DNA of 6,908 nt. Source: Gammaproteobacteria bacterium. GTDB taxonomy: Bacteria; Pseudomonadota; Gammaproteobacteria; SZUA-229. The DNA lies in assembly GCA_016191795.1 (NCBI GenBank), contig JACPVK010000015.1, positions 1 through 6,908 of the forward strand, given 5' to 3'. Below are positions 1 to 6,349 of this stretch, in pieces. Position numbers and translations under genes: made by a program. Below the pieces are notes generated by a model that saw only the letters and a program-made list of their open reading frames with translations, made no database searches and was not told where the DNA came from. Within the stretch, counting starts at the first letter, position 1, and each line of letters opens with the position of its first letter.

Positions 1-1088
1 CCGCCGCAAGCGAAAAAAAGATTCTTTATTACCGCCATCCCCACAAGGCAGACGTCATATCGGATAAACCTGCGAAGGATGAAATGGGCATGGATTTTAT
101 TCCGGTTTACGAAACAGCCGAAACCGAAGTGCGCATCTCGCCGGCGGTAGTGAATAACATGGGTGTGCGCACTACTAAAGCCGAGCGTAAGTCGTTGTGG
201 CGGCGTATCGATACTGTGGCCTATGTTGATTACAACGGCGCCAATGTTTCGCATGTGCATTTGCGCACCGATGGCTGGATTGAGCAGCTGGCCATTGGTT
301 CAGAGGGTGAGCGTGTTAAAAAAGGTGATCGGTTATTCAATGTGTACTCGCCCACGCTGGTGAACGCCATGGAAGAATATGTACAGGCATTGACTGCGGA
401 CAATTCACGCCTGGTTGTTGCATCGAGGCAGCGTCTGCTTTCTCTTGGCATCGGCGAAAAACAGATTACGCAATTGCAAAATGATCGCGATGTGCCACGC
501 AGTGTGCCCATGTATGCCACACAGAATGGTGTGGTGTCGGTGCTGAATGTGCGTGAAGGCATGTATGTGAATCCGGATATGGAAGTGATGCGTCTGGCGG
601 ACTTGTCTACAGTGTGGTTGCTGGCTGATGTGTTTGAACACCAGGCGGCCTGGGTGAAGCTGGGGCAGGCGGCTGAAGTGACACTGAGTTATTTGCCGGG
701 TAGAAAATGGGAAGGCCAGGTGGAATATATTTATCCCAGCCTTGATCCAAAAACGCGAACACTGAAAGTGCGTTTACGTTTCAAAAATGCGGATGAATCC
801 TTAAAGCCAAACATGTTTGCACAAGTTAGTATTTTTGGTGGTGAACAGAAAAATGCACTGGCGATTCCACGCGAAGCCTTGATACGTACAGGGCAGGCTG
901 ATCGAGTGATTGTAAATCTGGGTGAAGGCCGGTTTGCACCGCGCACAGTTGTTGCAGGCATGGAGTCGGGTGACTGGGTGGCTATTGAGCACGGTCTTGA
1001 AGAGGGCGAAGCGGTGGTTGTTTCAGGCCAGTTCCTGATTGATTCGGAAGCCAGCCTGAAAGCAAGTTTGATGCGGATGCAGGAATAA
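1..1088 (+). CDS. cusB: CusB-like RND efflux periplasmic adaptor, 5' partial
   Basis: Membrane-fusion subunit that would link an inner-membrane RND pump to an outer-membrane channel and pass Cu(I)/Ag(I) to the pump. The frame is open from base 3, giving 361 visible residues; E. coli CusB has about 407, so roughly the first 45 residues with the signal peptide are missing. The ATG at 84 is internal, because the codons before it encode a heavy-metal-binding domain beginning LYYRHPHKADV and ending MGMDFIPVYE. After it come the barrel-sandwich hairpin (DGWIEQLAIGSEGERVKKGD), a short helical hairpin near bases 360-480, the returning half (GVVSVLNVREGMYV), a beta-barrel (VWLLADVFEHQ to PNMFAQVSI) and a membrane-proximal domain (AIPREALIRTGQ to the end). 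The cusA gene follows in the same direction. The metal domain has His where I recall Met in many relatives (RHPH rather than RHPM). The family is clear; the metal is inferred mainly from the neighbouring pump. Confidence 0.93.
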   Translation, partial: AASEKKILYYRHPHKADVISDKPAKDEMGMDFIPVYETAETEVRISPAVVNNMGVRTTKAERKSLWRRIDTVAYVDYNGANVSHVHLRTDGWIEQLAIGSEGERVKKGDRLFNVYSPTLVNAMEEYVQALTADNSRLVVASRQRLLSLGIGEKQITQLQNDRDVPRSVPMYATQNGVVSVLNVREGMYVNPDMEVMRLADLSTVWLLADVFEHQAAWVKLGQAAEVTLSYLPGRKWEGQVEYIYPSLDPKTRTLKVRLRFKNADESLKPNMFAQVSIFGGEQKNALAIPREALIRTGQADRVIVNLGEGRFAPRTVVAGMESGDWVAIEHGLEEGEAVVVSGQFLIDSEASLKASLMRMQE

Positions 1089-1091
1089 AGC

Positions 1092-1177
1092 TTGACACAG
1101 AGACGCAGAGACGCAGAGAAGTTTATTTATAACGTCTTAAACAAGCGTTGCGCCGTGTCTCTGTGCCTCTGTGTCAA
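1092..1177. repeat. Imperfect inverted repeat between cusB and cusA
   Basis: The left arm begins TTGACACAGAGACGCAGAG at 1092 and the right arm ends CTCTGTGTCAA at 1177. Over the outer 23 bases of each arm 20 positions pair, and some of the mismatches are G-T wobbles. The left arm also contains two tandem copies of AGACGCAG (1101-1116). The loop is about 35 bases and AT-rich. From memory this CACAGAG/CTCTGTG sequence is a widely dispersed intergenic repeat in environmental bacteria; I cannot search to confirm. Lying between two operon genes, it would form a strong RNA hairpin and could alter the ratio of CusB to CusA, but that is inference. It is not followed by a clean T-run, so it is not called a terminator. 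Confidence 0.8.
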
Positions 1178-1200
1178 AAAATATTATCAGGTAAAAATAT

Positions 1201-4200
1201 ATGATCAATAACATCATTGACTGGTCCATTCGCAATCGCCTTCTGGTATTGCTGGTTACCGCCATACTTGCAGCCTGGGGCGTGTACGCGGTGCGGCACA
1301 CGCCACTGGATGCAATTCCGGATTTATCCGATGTGCAGGTGATTATCAAAACATCCTATCCCGGTCAGGCACCACGGGTGGTGGAAGATCAGGTGACGTA
1401 TCCCTTAACCACTGCCATGTTGTCTGTGCCCAAAGCCGTTACGGTGCGTGGCTATTCCATGTTTGGCGATTCTTATGTCTATGTCATTTTTGAAGATGGC
1501 ACGGATATTTATTGGGCGCGATCACGCGTGCTGGAATATTTATCGCAGGTGACCGGGCGTTTGCCGGCGGCGGCCAAACCACAGCTCGGGCCGGATGCAA
1601 CCGGTGTGGGCTGGGTGTATGAATACGCGCTGGTGGATAAAACCGGTCAACATGATCTGGCGCAACTGCGTTCCCTGCAGGACTGGTTTTTGAAATTTGA
1701 ATTGCAAACGGTTGCCGGTGTGTCGGAAGTGGCGACGGTTGGCGGCATGGTTAAACAATATCAGGTGGTGATTGAACCGAATCGTTTACGTGCTTATGGT
1801 TTTTCACTGGCCATGGTGCGTGAGGCGATTATGCGCGCCAATCAGGAAGTAGGCGGTTCGGTCATTGAAATGGCCGAAGCCGAATACATGGTGCGCGTCA
1901 CCGGTTATTTGAGCAGTGATGAAAATCTGCGTCACATTCCACTGGGCATGAATGAAAGCGGTACGCCGATTTTGCTGAAGGATGTGGCGGAAGTGCGTGT
2001 CGGCCCGGAGTTGCGTCGCGGCATTGCCGAATTGAATGGTGAAGGCGAAGTGGTTGGCGGTATTGTGGTGATGCGCTGGGGTGAAAATGCACTCACCACC
2101 ATTGAAGCCGTCAAAAAGAAATTAAATGAATTAAAAAAAGGTTTGCCCGCCGGTGTCGAGATTGTGGAAACCTACGATCGTTCAGCCCTGATTAATCGTG
2201 CAGTCGATAATCTCAACAAAAATCTGATTGAAGAACTGGTGCTGGTAGCTCTGGTGTGTGCATTATTCCTGTTGCATTTGCGTTCGGCTATGGTGGCGGT
2301 GATTGTGTTGCCGATGGGCGTGCTGATTTCATTCATTATCATGTATCACCAGGGTATTAACGCCAACATCATGTCACTGGGGGGTATTGCCATTGCCATG
2401 GGTGTGATGGTGGACTCGGCGATAGTCATGATTGAAAACGTGCACAAGCACATGGAACGCGAAGCCATGACCGATGCGAATCGCTGGCAGATTATTCGCA
2501 AGGCATCTGGCGAAGTCGGGCCGCCGATATTCTTTTCGTTATTGATTATTACGCTGAGTTTCTTGCCGGTGTTTACCTTGCAGGCGCAGGAAGGCCGCAT
2601 GTTCGCGCCACTGGCGTATACCAAAACCTACGCTATGGCGGCCGCTTCCATTCTTGCCATCACCCTGATTCCGGTTTTGATTGGCTATTTTATTCGCGGC
2701 AAAATGAAACCGGAGCAATCCAATCCCATCAACCGATTTTTGATACGTCTTTATCGGCCGTTAATTGACTGGACCTTGCGCTCACCCTTGCAAGTGCTGG
2801 CATTGTGCGGTGTGTTGCTGGTTGCCAGTATCTGGCCGGTGACACAACTGGGCAGCGAATTCATGCCGGATCTGGATGAAGGTGATTTGCTGTACATGCC
2901 AACAACCTTTCCCGGCATTTCAGCCGGCAAGGCGCAGGAACTATTGCAGCAAACGGATAAACTGATTCGCACCGTACCGGAAGTGAAATCCGTATTCGGC
3001 AAAATCGGCCGTGCCGAAACCGCGACCGATCCGGCGCCGCTCACCATGATTGAAACCACGATTCAGTTAAAGCCGCACAGCGAATGGCGCGAGGGCATGA
3101 CGATTGAGAAACTGAAAGCCGAATTGAATGCACTGGTGCAATTTCCCGGTCTTACCAATGCCTGGGTGATGCCGATCAAAACCCGCATTGATATGCTGGC
3201 GACCGGTATTAAAACCCCTGTTGGTATAAAAGTGTCGGGTGCGGATTTGAAAGAAATTGAACGCATCGGCACTCAAATTGAAGAAATTATGAAGCAGGTG
3301 CCGGGTACGGTGTCAGCCTATTCCGAACGTGTAGCCGGTGGCCGTTATGTAATTGTTGATATTGATCGGCGCACCGCTGCGCGGTTTGGCTTGAATGTGG
3401 TGGATGTGCAGGATGTGATTTTGTCGGCGGTTGGCGGCATGAGTATTACGGAAACGGTGGAAGGGCTGGAGCGTTATCCGGTGAATTTGCGTTATCCGCA
3501 GGATTTGCGCGATTCGATTGAAGAGTTGCGGCAACTTCCAATTGTCACGCCGTCGGGTGCGCAAATTGCGCTGGCGGAAGTGGCGAATTTACGCATCGAA
3601 TCCGGGCCATCCATGATACAAAGTGAAAACGCGCGGCCCAATGGCTGGATATATGTGGACATTGCCGATCGTGATGTCGGCTCCTATGTGGCGGATGCGC
3701 AGCAGCAGGTGAGTGAAAAGGTGAAACTGCCGGCCGGTTACGCCATCAACTGGTCCGGCCAGTTTGAATATATGTTGCGTGCCAAGGAGCAATTGAAACT
3801 GGTGATTCCGGTAACACTGGCGGTGATTATTTTGCTGCTGTATATGAGTTTCAGAAATTTTACCGAAGTGATGATGATCATGGCGGCGTTGCCACTGGCG
3901 CTAATGGGCGGATTCTGGTTGCTGTATTTACTCGATTACAACTTGTCAGTGGCAGTGTGGGTCGGATTTATTGCGCTTGGCGGGCTGGCAGCCGAAATCG
4001 GTGTGGTGAAACTGGTGTATCTCAATCATGCGTATGAAGAAGTCGTGGCGCAGGCGCAGTCGGAAAATCGCAAACTGAATCTGGAAGATATTCGTCACGC
4101 CATTATTAAAGGTGCGTTGCAGCGCTTGCGCCCGATTGCCATGACCTCGGCGACGACGCTCGCCGGTTTGTTGCCGGTGATGTTTGGCAGCGGTACCGGC

Positions 4201-4323
4201 AGCGAAGTGATGCGGCGTATTGCAGCACCCATAGTGGGTGGCGTCAGTTCATCGGTGTTGCTGATTATGATTGTGCTGCCGGCGATGTTTTTATTGTGGA
4301 AACAGCGGCAATTAAATTCATAG
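1201..4323 (+). CDS. cusA: CusA-like Cu(I)/Ag(I) RND efflux pump
   Basis: Inner-membrane proton-driven RND transporter of the heavy-metal efflux family; as a trimer it would export Cu(I)/Ag(I) through CusB and an outer-membrane channel. It has 1040 residues against about 1047 for E. coli CusA and aligns from the first residues, so ATG 1201 is the likely start; AGG at 1189-1191 is a weak ribosome site. Hydrophobic stretches fit twelve membrane segments: about 13-31, six between 340 and 548, and five between 865 and 1033, with two large periplasmic loops. The three metal-binding methionines of CusA (573, 623, 672) match M566 (GDLLYMP), M616 (PLTMIETT) and M665 (RIDMLATGIK). Membrane residues D405 (MVDSAIVMIEN) and E932 (AAEIGVV) match the proton-relay acids D405 and E939. 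The third relay residue, K984, is replaced by I979 (RLRPIAMT), while an unusual lysine K937 lies four residues after E932. Some stepping methionines are kept (M391, M403, M410, M479, M1004); the equivalents of M271 and M501 are L271 and I494. Confidence 0.96.
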   Translation: MINNIIDWSIRNRLLVLLVTAILAAWGVYAVRHTPLDAIPDLSDVQVIIKTSYPGQAPRVVEDQVTYPLTTAMLSVPKAVTVRGYSMFGDSYVYVIFEDGTDIYWARSRVLEYLSQVTGRLPAAAKPQLGPDATGVGWVYEYALVDKTGQHDLAQLRSLQDWFLKFELQTVAGVSEVATVGGMVKQYQVVIEPNRLRAYGFSLAMVREAIMRANQEVGGSVIEMAEAEYMVRVTGYLSSDENLRHIPLGMNESGTPILLKDVAEVRVGPELRRGIAELNGEGEVVGGIVVMRWGENALTTIEAVKKKLNELKKGLPAGVEIVETYDRSALINRAVDNLNKNLIEELVLVALVCALFLLHLRSAMVAVIVLPMGVLISFIIMYHQGINANIMSLGGIAIAMGVMVDSAIVMIENVHKHMEREAMTDANRWQIIRKASGEVGPPIFFSLLIITLSFLPVFTLQAQEGRMFAPLAYTKTYAMAAASILAITLIPVLIGYFIRGKMKPEQSNPINRFLIRLYRPLIDWTLRSPLQVLALCGVLLVASIWPVTQLGSEFMPDLDEGDLLYMPTTFPGISAGKAQELLQQTDKLIRTVPEVKSVFGKIGRAETATDPAPLTMIETTIQLKPHSEWREGMTIEKLKAELNALVQFPGLTNAWVMPIKTRIDMLATGIKTPVGIKVSGADLKEIERIGTQIEEIMKQVPGTVSAYSERVAGGRYVIVDIDRRTAARFGLNVVDVQDVILSAVGGMSITETVEGLERYPVNLRYPQDLRDSIEELRQLPIVTPSGAQIALAEVANLRIESGPSMIQSENARPNGWIYVDIADRDVGSYVADAQQQVSEKVKLPAGYAINWSGQFEYMLRAKEQLKLVIPVTLAVIILLLYMSFRNFTEVMMIMAALPLALMGGFWLLYLLDYNLSVAVWVGFIALGGLAAEIGVVKLVYLNHAYEEVVAQAQSENRKLNLEDIRHAIIKGALQRLRPIAMTSATTLAGLLPVMFGSGTGSEVMRRIAAPIVGGVSSSVLLIMIVLPAMFLLWKQRQLNS

Positions 4324-4358
4324 TTTGGGGATTGACCTGAATGGCAATAATCAAGGTT

Positions 4359-4524
4359 TGCAGGAGCGGGCCATGCCCGCGACAAGACCATAAAAAAAAG
4401 ACTGAGTCCGCAAATGTACGCAAATAAAAGAAATGAATATTTTTTACCCGCTTTATTCGCGTGCATTTGCGTTTATTTGCGGACTTCGCTTTTGCTTTGG
4501 TCGCGGGCATGGCCCGCTCCTACA
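4359..4524. repeat. Nested REP-type inverted repeat (166 bases)
   Basis: The outer arms are 4359-4383 and 4500-4524, 25 bases each with a single mismatch; both contain GGAGCGGGCCATGCCCGCG or its complement, and each arm is itself nearly palindromic. An inner pair, 4405-4425 and 4465-4485, shares AGTCCGCAAAT followed by ACGCAAAT in opposite orientation, with two mismatches. The layout is that of two REP-like units facing each other (a BIME- or MITE-like unit). The core resembles the TGTAGGAGCGGGC repeats known from Pseudomonas and other Gammaproteobacteria, recalled from memory. The element begins 35 bases after the cusA stop and its right end coincides with the signal-peptide coding region of the next gene. 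Confidence 0.88.
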
Positions 4525-4992
4525 GTGATTGCATTATCTGGATTTGTATTGATTACTACCGCGCAAGCCGAGATTTACAAATGGGTAGATGAACAGGGTA
4601 ATTCGCATTTCACCGATACGCCGCCGAGTAATGTTAAAACAGAAGCGGTTGATTTGAAAATCAATACTTACACCGCAGTTGAAATCACGCCTTTGATTGA
4701 GCGGCTCGGCAGAGATGACAAGGTGGTTATTTATACGGCGACATGGTGTGGTGTCTGTACAAAGGCCAAACAATATTTCAGGGAAAAAAATATTCCTTAT
4801 ATTGCCTATGACGTAGAAAAAAGTCCGGTTGGCAGACTGGATTTCAAATCACTGCGCGGCAAAAGCGTGCCTGTTCTTATTGTGGGCAGCAAGCGCATGA
4901 ATGGATTTACGGCGGAAAAGTTTGACAAGTTGTACCAGCAGGAAATACTGGAAAAAACAAAGCCGGTGCCGACACCGGTGCCGCCGGGTTAA
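4414..4992 (+). CDS. Exported DUF4124-glutaredoxin domain protein
   Basis: Probable envelope thiol-disulfide protein. Numbering from ATG 4414 (192 residues), a hydrophobic stretch VIALSGFVLITTAQA (38-52) with an AQA cleavage site precedes a DUF4124 domain (EIYKWVDEQGNSHFTDTPP, 53-71). A glutaredoxin-type thioredoxin fold follows at about 103-178, with strand KVVIYTATW, redox motif CGVC at 112-115 and the cis-proline motif SVPV (P153). The C-terminal tail is proline-rich (KPVPTPVPPG). Residues 1-37 are encoded inside the repeat at 4359-4524 and are unlikely to be original sequence. The alternative start is GTG 4525, which would leave a 15-residue signal peptide with no positive charge; neither start has a good ribosome site. 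It follows cusA by 90 bases in the same direction and may be transcribed with it; a role in protecting or reducing thiols under copper stress is inference. The domain calls are firm; the start is not. Confidence 0.85.
   Translation: MYANKRNEYFLPALFACICVYLRTSLLLWSRAWPAPTVIALSGFVLITTAQAEIYKWVDEQGNSHFTDTPPSNVKTEAVDLKINTYTAVEITPLIERLGRDDKVVIYTATWCGVCTKAKQYFREKNIPYIAYDVEKSPVGRLDFKSLRGKSVPVLIVGSKRMNGFTAEKFDKLYQQEILEKTKPVPTPVPPG
4951..4978 (-). terminator. Intrinsic terminator of the aldo/keto reductase gene
   Basis: Read on the minus strand, the hairpin CCGGTG-TCGG-CACCGG (4978 down to 4963) is followed directly by CTTTGTTTTTT (4962-4952), the layout of a Rho-independent terminator. It lies about 33 bases past the reductase stop codon and inside the last codons of the glutaredoxin gene (KTKPVPTPVPPG). 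Read on the plus strand, the same hairpin has no T-run after it, so it is directional. Confidence 0.7.
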
Positions 4993-5010
4993 AAACAGTA
5001 AATTGCAGGT

Positions 5011-5883
5011 TCACATACGGAACTGCGCTGGCTTCAACATCACACCGAGTTTTTCAAAATCGTCCGTTGCCAGTTCAAAATCAAACATGCCCAGATCATC
5101 CTGCATGTGTTGTGGCGACCGGGTGCCGGTCAATGGCACTATGCCCAATTGATGTAAATACCGAAAAAATAACTGTGCCGCGGTTTTATGATATTGCGCG
5201 GCGAGGCCTTGCAACAACTTGCTATTGAGAATGTGTGGATTAGCGGTGAGGCTCCAGAAACTCTGATAAATGATGCCCTGCGCGGTGCACCAGTGACGTA
5301 AGGCAACGTCATAACCCGTATCTTTATAAAAACGGTTTTGCACGATGGCAGGTTTTACCTGAGCCTCTTTACACAAAGCTTGCAGCACCGGCAGCTCGTA
5401 ACAGTTGCTGATACCCAGCTGTCGCGCGCCACCTGTTTGTTGAATCGACTCCATTGCACGCCAGGCCTGCAGGGTTTTTGCGTGAGTATCAAAAGGCGAG
5501 TGCAAAATCAGGCCATCAACATAATCGGTTTGCAGATTGTGTAGTGATCTAGCAAACGACTGGGCAACCTGTTCGTGCAGAGGTGCGGATTTATCATAAG
5601 GTACGCGAGCGGGGTCTTGTCCGGAGAGTGACGTAAATTTGGTTTGCAGATACAAATGATCGCGTGGAATGCCCTGATGTATAACGCGTTGTAGCGCCAC
5701 GCCCACCAGTGCCTCGTCATAATGTTTGGGTTGGCAGGCGGTATCTATGCCTCTAAATCCCGCCAGCAGCGCCTGTTCAACCAGGTCTGCCGTGTCCGCT
5801 TTTTTCCATGCCGTGCCATAAATCAAACAGGGCATGTTGACGTTGACCGAGGTGGTGATCCAGGGGAGAGTTGACATGGTCAT
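5011..5883 (-). CDS. Aldo/keto reductase
   Basis: NAD(P)H-dependent oxidoreductase of the aldo/keto reductase superfamily, cytosolic, reducing an unknown carbonyl substrate. The protein has 290 residues, normal for the family, and a TIM-barrel pattern. The catalytic tetrad is visible: D47 (GFRGIDTA), Y55 (QPKHYDEALVG), K82 (LYLQTKF) and H128 (DGLILHSP). Cofactor-site positions include S159-N160 (LGISN), Q182-N183 (IVQNRF) and the loop TGTRSPQHMQDDLG (252-265). The spacing IDTACQPKHY differs from the classical IDTA-x-x-Y-x-N-E form and, from memory, marks a subgroup shared by some bacteria and eukaryotes. The first ATG (5883) lies only three bases after AAGGA; the second, in-frame at 5877, has nine bases of spacing and may be the true start. 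It converges on the glutaredoxin gene with 18 bases between stop codons. Nothing ties it to metal resistance. Confidence 0.93.
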   Translation of the reverse strand: MTMSTLPWITTSVNVNMPCLIYGTAWKKADTADLVEQALLAGFRGIDTACQPKHYDEALVGVALQRVIHQGIPRDHLYLQTKFTSLSGQDPARVPYDKSAPLHEQVAQSFARSLHNLQTDYVDGLILHSPFDTHAKTLQAWRAMESIQQTGGARQLGISNCYELPVLQALCKEAQVKPAIVQNRFYKDTGYDVALRHWCTAQGIIYQSFWSLTANPHILNSKLLQGLAAQYHKTAAQLFFRYLHQLGIVPLTGTRSPQHMQDDLGMFDFELATDDFEKLGVMLKPAQFRM

Positions 5884-5904
5884 GCTTCCTTCTTACCAAT
5901 TAAA

Positions 5905-5915
5905 GGGACAGTCCC
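5905..5915. repeat. GGGAC-A-GTCCC palindrome upstream of the reductase
   Basis: This is a perfect 5-base inverted repeat around one base, 22 bases before the aldo/keto reductase start and so in its probable leader or promoter. It is followed on the plus strand by GAATGGCACTTACTTAAG. I recall the longer string as a recurrent intergenic sequence in Gammaproteobacteria, which would make it a dispersed repeat rather than a regulator site, but I cannot verify this. Confidence 0.5.
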
Positions 5916-5935
5916 GAATGGCACTTACTTAAGCC

Positions 5936-5984
5936 TGTAGGAACCGTCATTCCCGCATGTTTCTGGCGGGAACATGCCCGCGAC
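5936..5984. repeat. Interrupted REP-like element with alternative hairpins
   Basis: The ends TGTAGGA (5936-5942) and CATGCCCGCGAC (5973-5984) match the two ends of the REP core at 4359-4383 and 4500-4524. In place of the 6-base middle GCGGGC there are 30 bases (5943-5972). Those 30 bases contain their own hairpin, TTCCCGC (5950-5956) with GCGGGAA (5966-5972). A competing stem, GCATGTT (5955-5961) with AACATGC (5971-5977), uses the junction. The simplest reading is a second repeat family inserted into, or recombined with, a REP unit. Confidence 0.65.
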
Positions 5985-5990
5985 CCATGC

Positions 5991-6006
5991 AAATAGGTAC
6001 CTATTT
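5991..6006. repeat. Perfect 16-base palindrome AAATAGGTACCTATTT
   Basis: The sequence is identical to its own reverse complement over 16 bases with no spacer. It lies between the REP-like element and the 3' end of the 51-codon gene, within a gene-free stretch. A protein-binding site or the centre of an old repeat are both possible; nothing nearby decides between them. Confidence 0.6.
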
Positions 6007-6014
6007 CTTGGCCA

Positions 6015-6059
6015 GATGCAATAGTAGCCCAGGGAGTCTGAGTATTTGATACTTGCATC
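6015..6059. repeat. Stem-loop with nested inner stem
   Basis: The outer arms are GATGCAA (6015-6021) and TTGCATC (6053-6059), perfectly complementary. Near the right arm is an inner inverted repeat AGTAT-TTG-ATACT (6041-6053). It lies 33 bases past the stop codon of the 51-codon minus-strand gene. There is no T-run on either side, so it is at best a 3' stabilising structure and not a clear terminator. Confidence 0.4.
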
Positions 6060-6091
6060 CTGTTTATTCAGCTCCTCCATCAAGTCAGGGC

Positions 6092-6247
6092 TTAAGTTTG
6101 TAAGGTTATACCCAGGGCATCCAACAGTGCCTGTTTGATAGCCATTGCACCCTTCATGTAACAAACAACAGCCAGAAGCTCTTCATTAACCCACACAGCA
6201 TAGAAGCGGGTCTTCTTGTATTTGGTTATACGAATGTCAGGCGGCAT
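6092..6247 (-). CDS. Small hypothetical protein, 51 residues
   Basis: An ATG at 6247 opens a frame ending in TAA at 6094-6092. The protein begins MPPDIRITKYKKTRFYAVWV and ends with ALLDALGITLQT. The first 20 residues are basic (two KK/KY-type clusters), followed by a strand-like LLAVVCYMKG and a C-terminal helix GAMAIKQALLDAL. This pattern, a short beta-rich start then a KGA-x-A helix, resembles small uncharacterised proteins of about 50-60 residues that I recall from proteobacteria, but I cannot name a family. It is divergent from the XRE regulator across 112 bases and has an extended -10 promoter 39 bases upstream (6286-6294). No Shine-Dalgarno sequence is seen before the ATG. An overlapping minus-strand frame at 5925-6164 has only a TTG start and runs into the repeats, so I prefer this shorter frame. 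Confidence 0.55.
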   Translation of the reverse strand: MPPDIRITKYKKTRFYAVWVNEELLAVVCYMKGAMAIKQALLDALGITLQT

Positions 6248-6285
6248 GGTTCAATAAATGGTTAATGAATTATGTTTGTGGGCTG

Positions 6286-6294
6286 ATTATAGCA
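6286..6294 (-). promoter_or_regulatory. Extended -10 promoter for the 51-codon gene
   Basis: On the minus strand the sequence reads TGCTATAAT, a perfect extended -10 (TG-N-TATAAT). The -35 region at 17-base spacing (GTAGCA) matches the consensus at only three of six positions, which is usual for extended -10 promoters. The predicted transcript start, near 6279, leaves a leader of about 32 bases before the ATG at 6247. Confidence 0.6.
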
Positions 6295-6349
6295 AGCCAG
6301 ATTAAATATGCTACTTATAGAGTGTAGATTTATAGTCATCATCACGAAT

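Noticed and set aside
1137..1349. Minus-strand frame over the start of cusA ending FFDTEAQRHGA
   Set aside because: It is the antisense of cusA joined to a translation of the CACAGAG repeat, a typical false gene.
4324..4358. Terminator directly after cusA
   Set aside because: No GC-rich stem with a T-run is present between the cusA stop and the REP element; the REP hairpin itself lacks a T-tail on the plus strand.
4095..4510. Two overlapping minus-strand frames across the end of cusA and the REP element
   Set aside because: They are antisense to strongly conserved cusA codons and to the repeat, with no protein-like features.
5925..6164. Minus-strand frame of 79 codons
   Set aside because: It starts only at TTG, overlaps the better 51-codon frame, and its last third is a translation of the REP-like repeat and palindromes. 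No domain is recognisable.
6270..6340. Promoter for the XRE gene on the plus strand
   Set aside because: Several AT-rich -10-like hexamers occur (for example TATAGT at 6331), but none has a credible -35 partner, so none is called.
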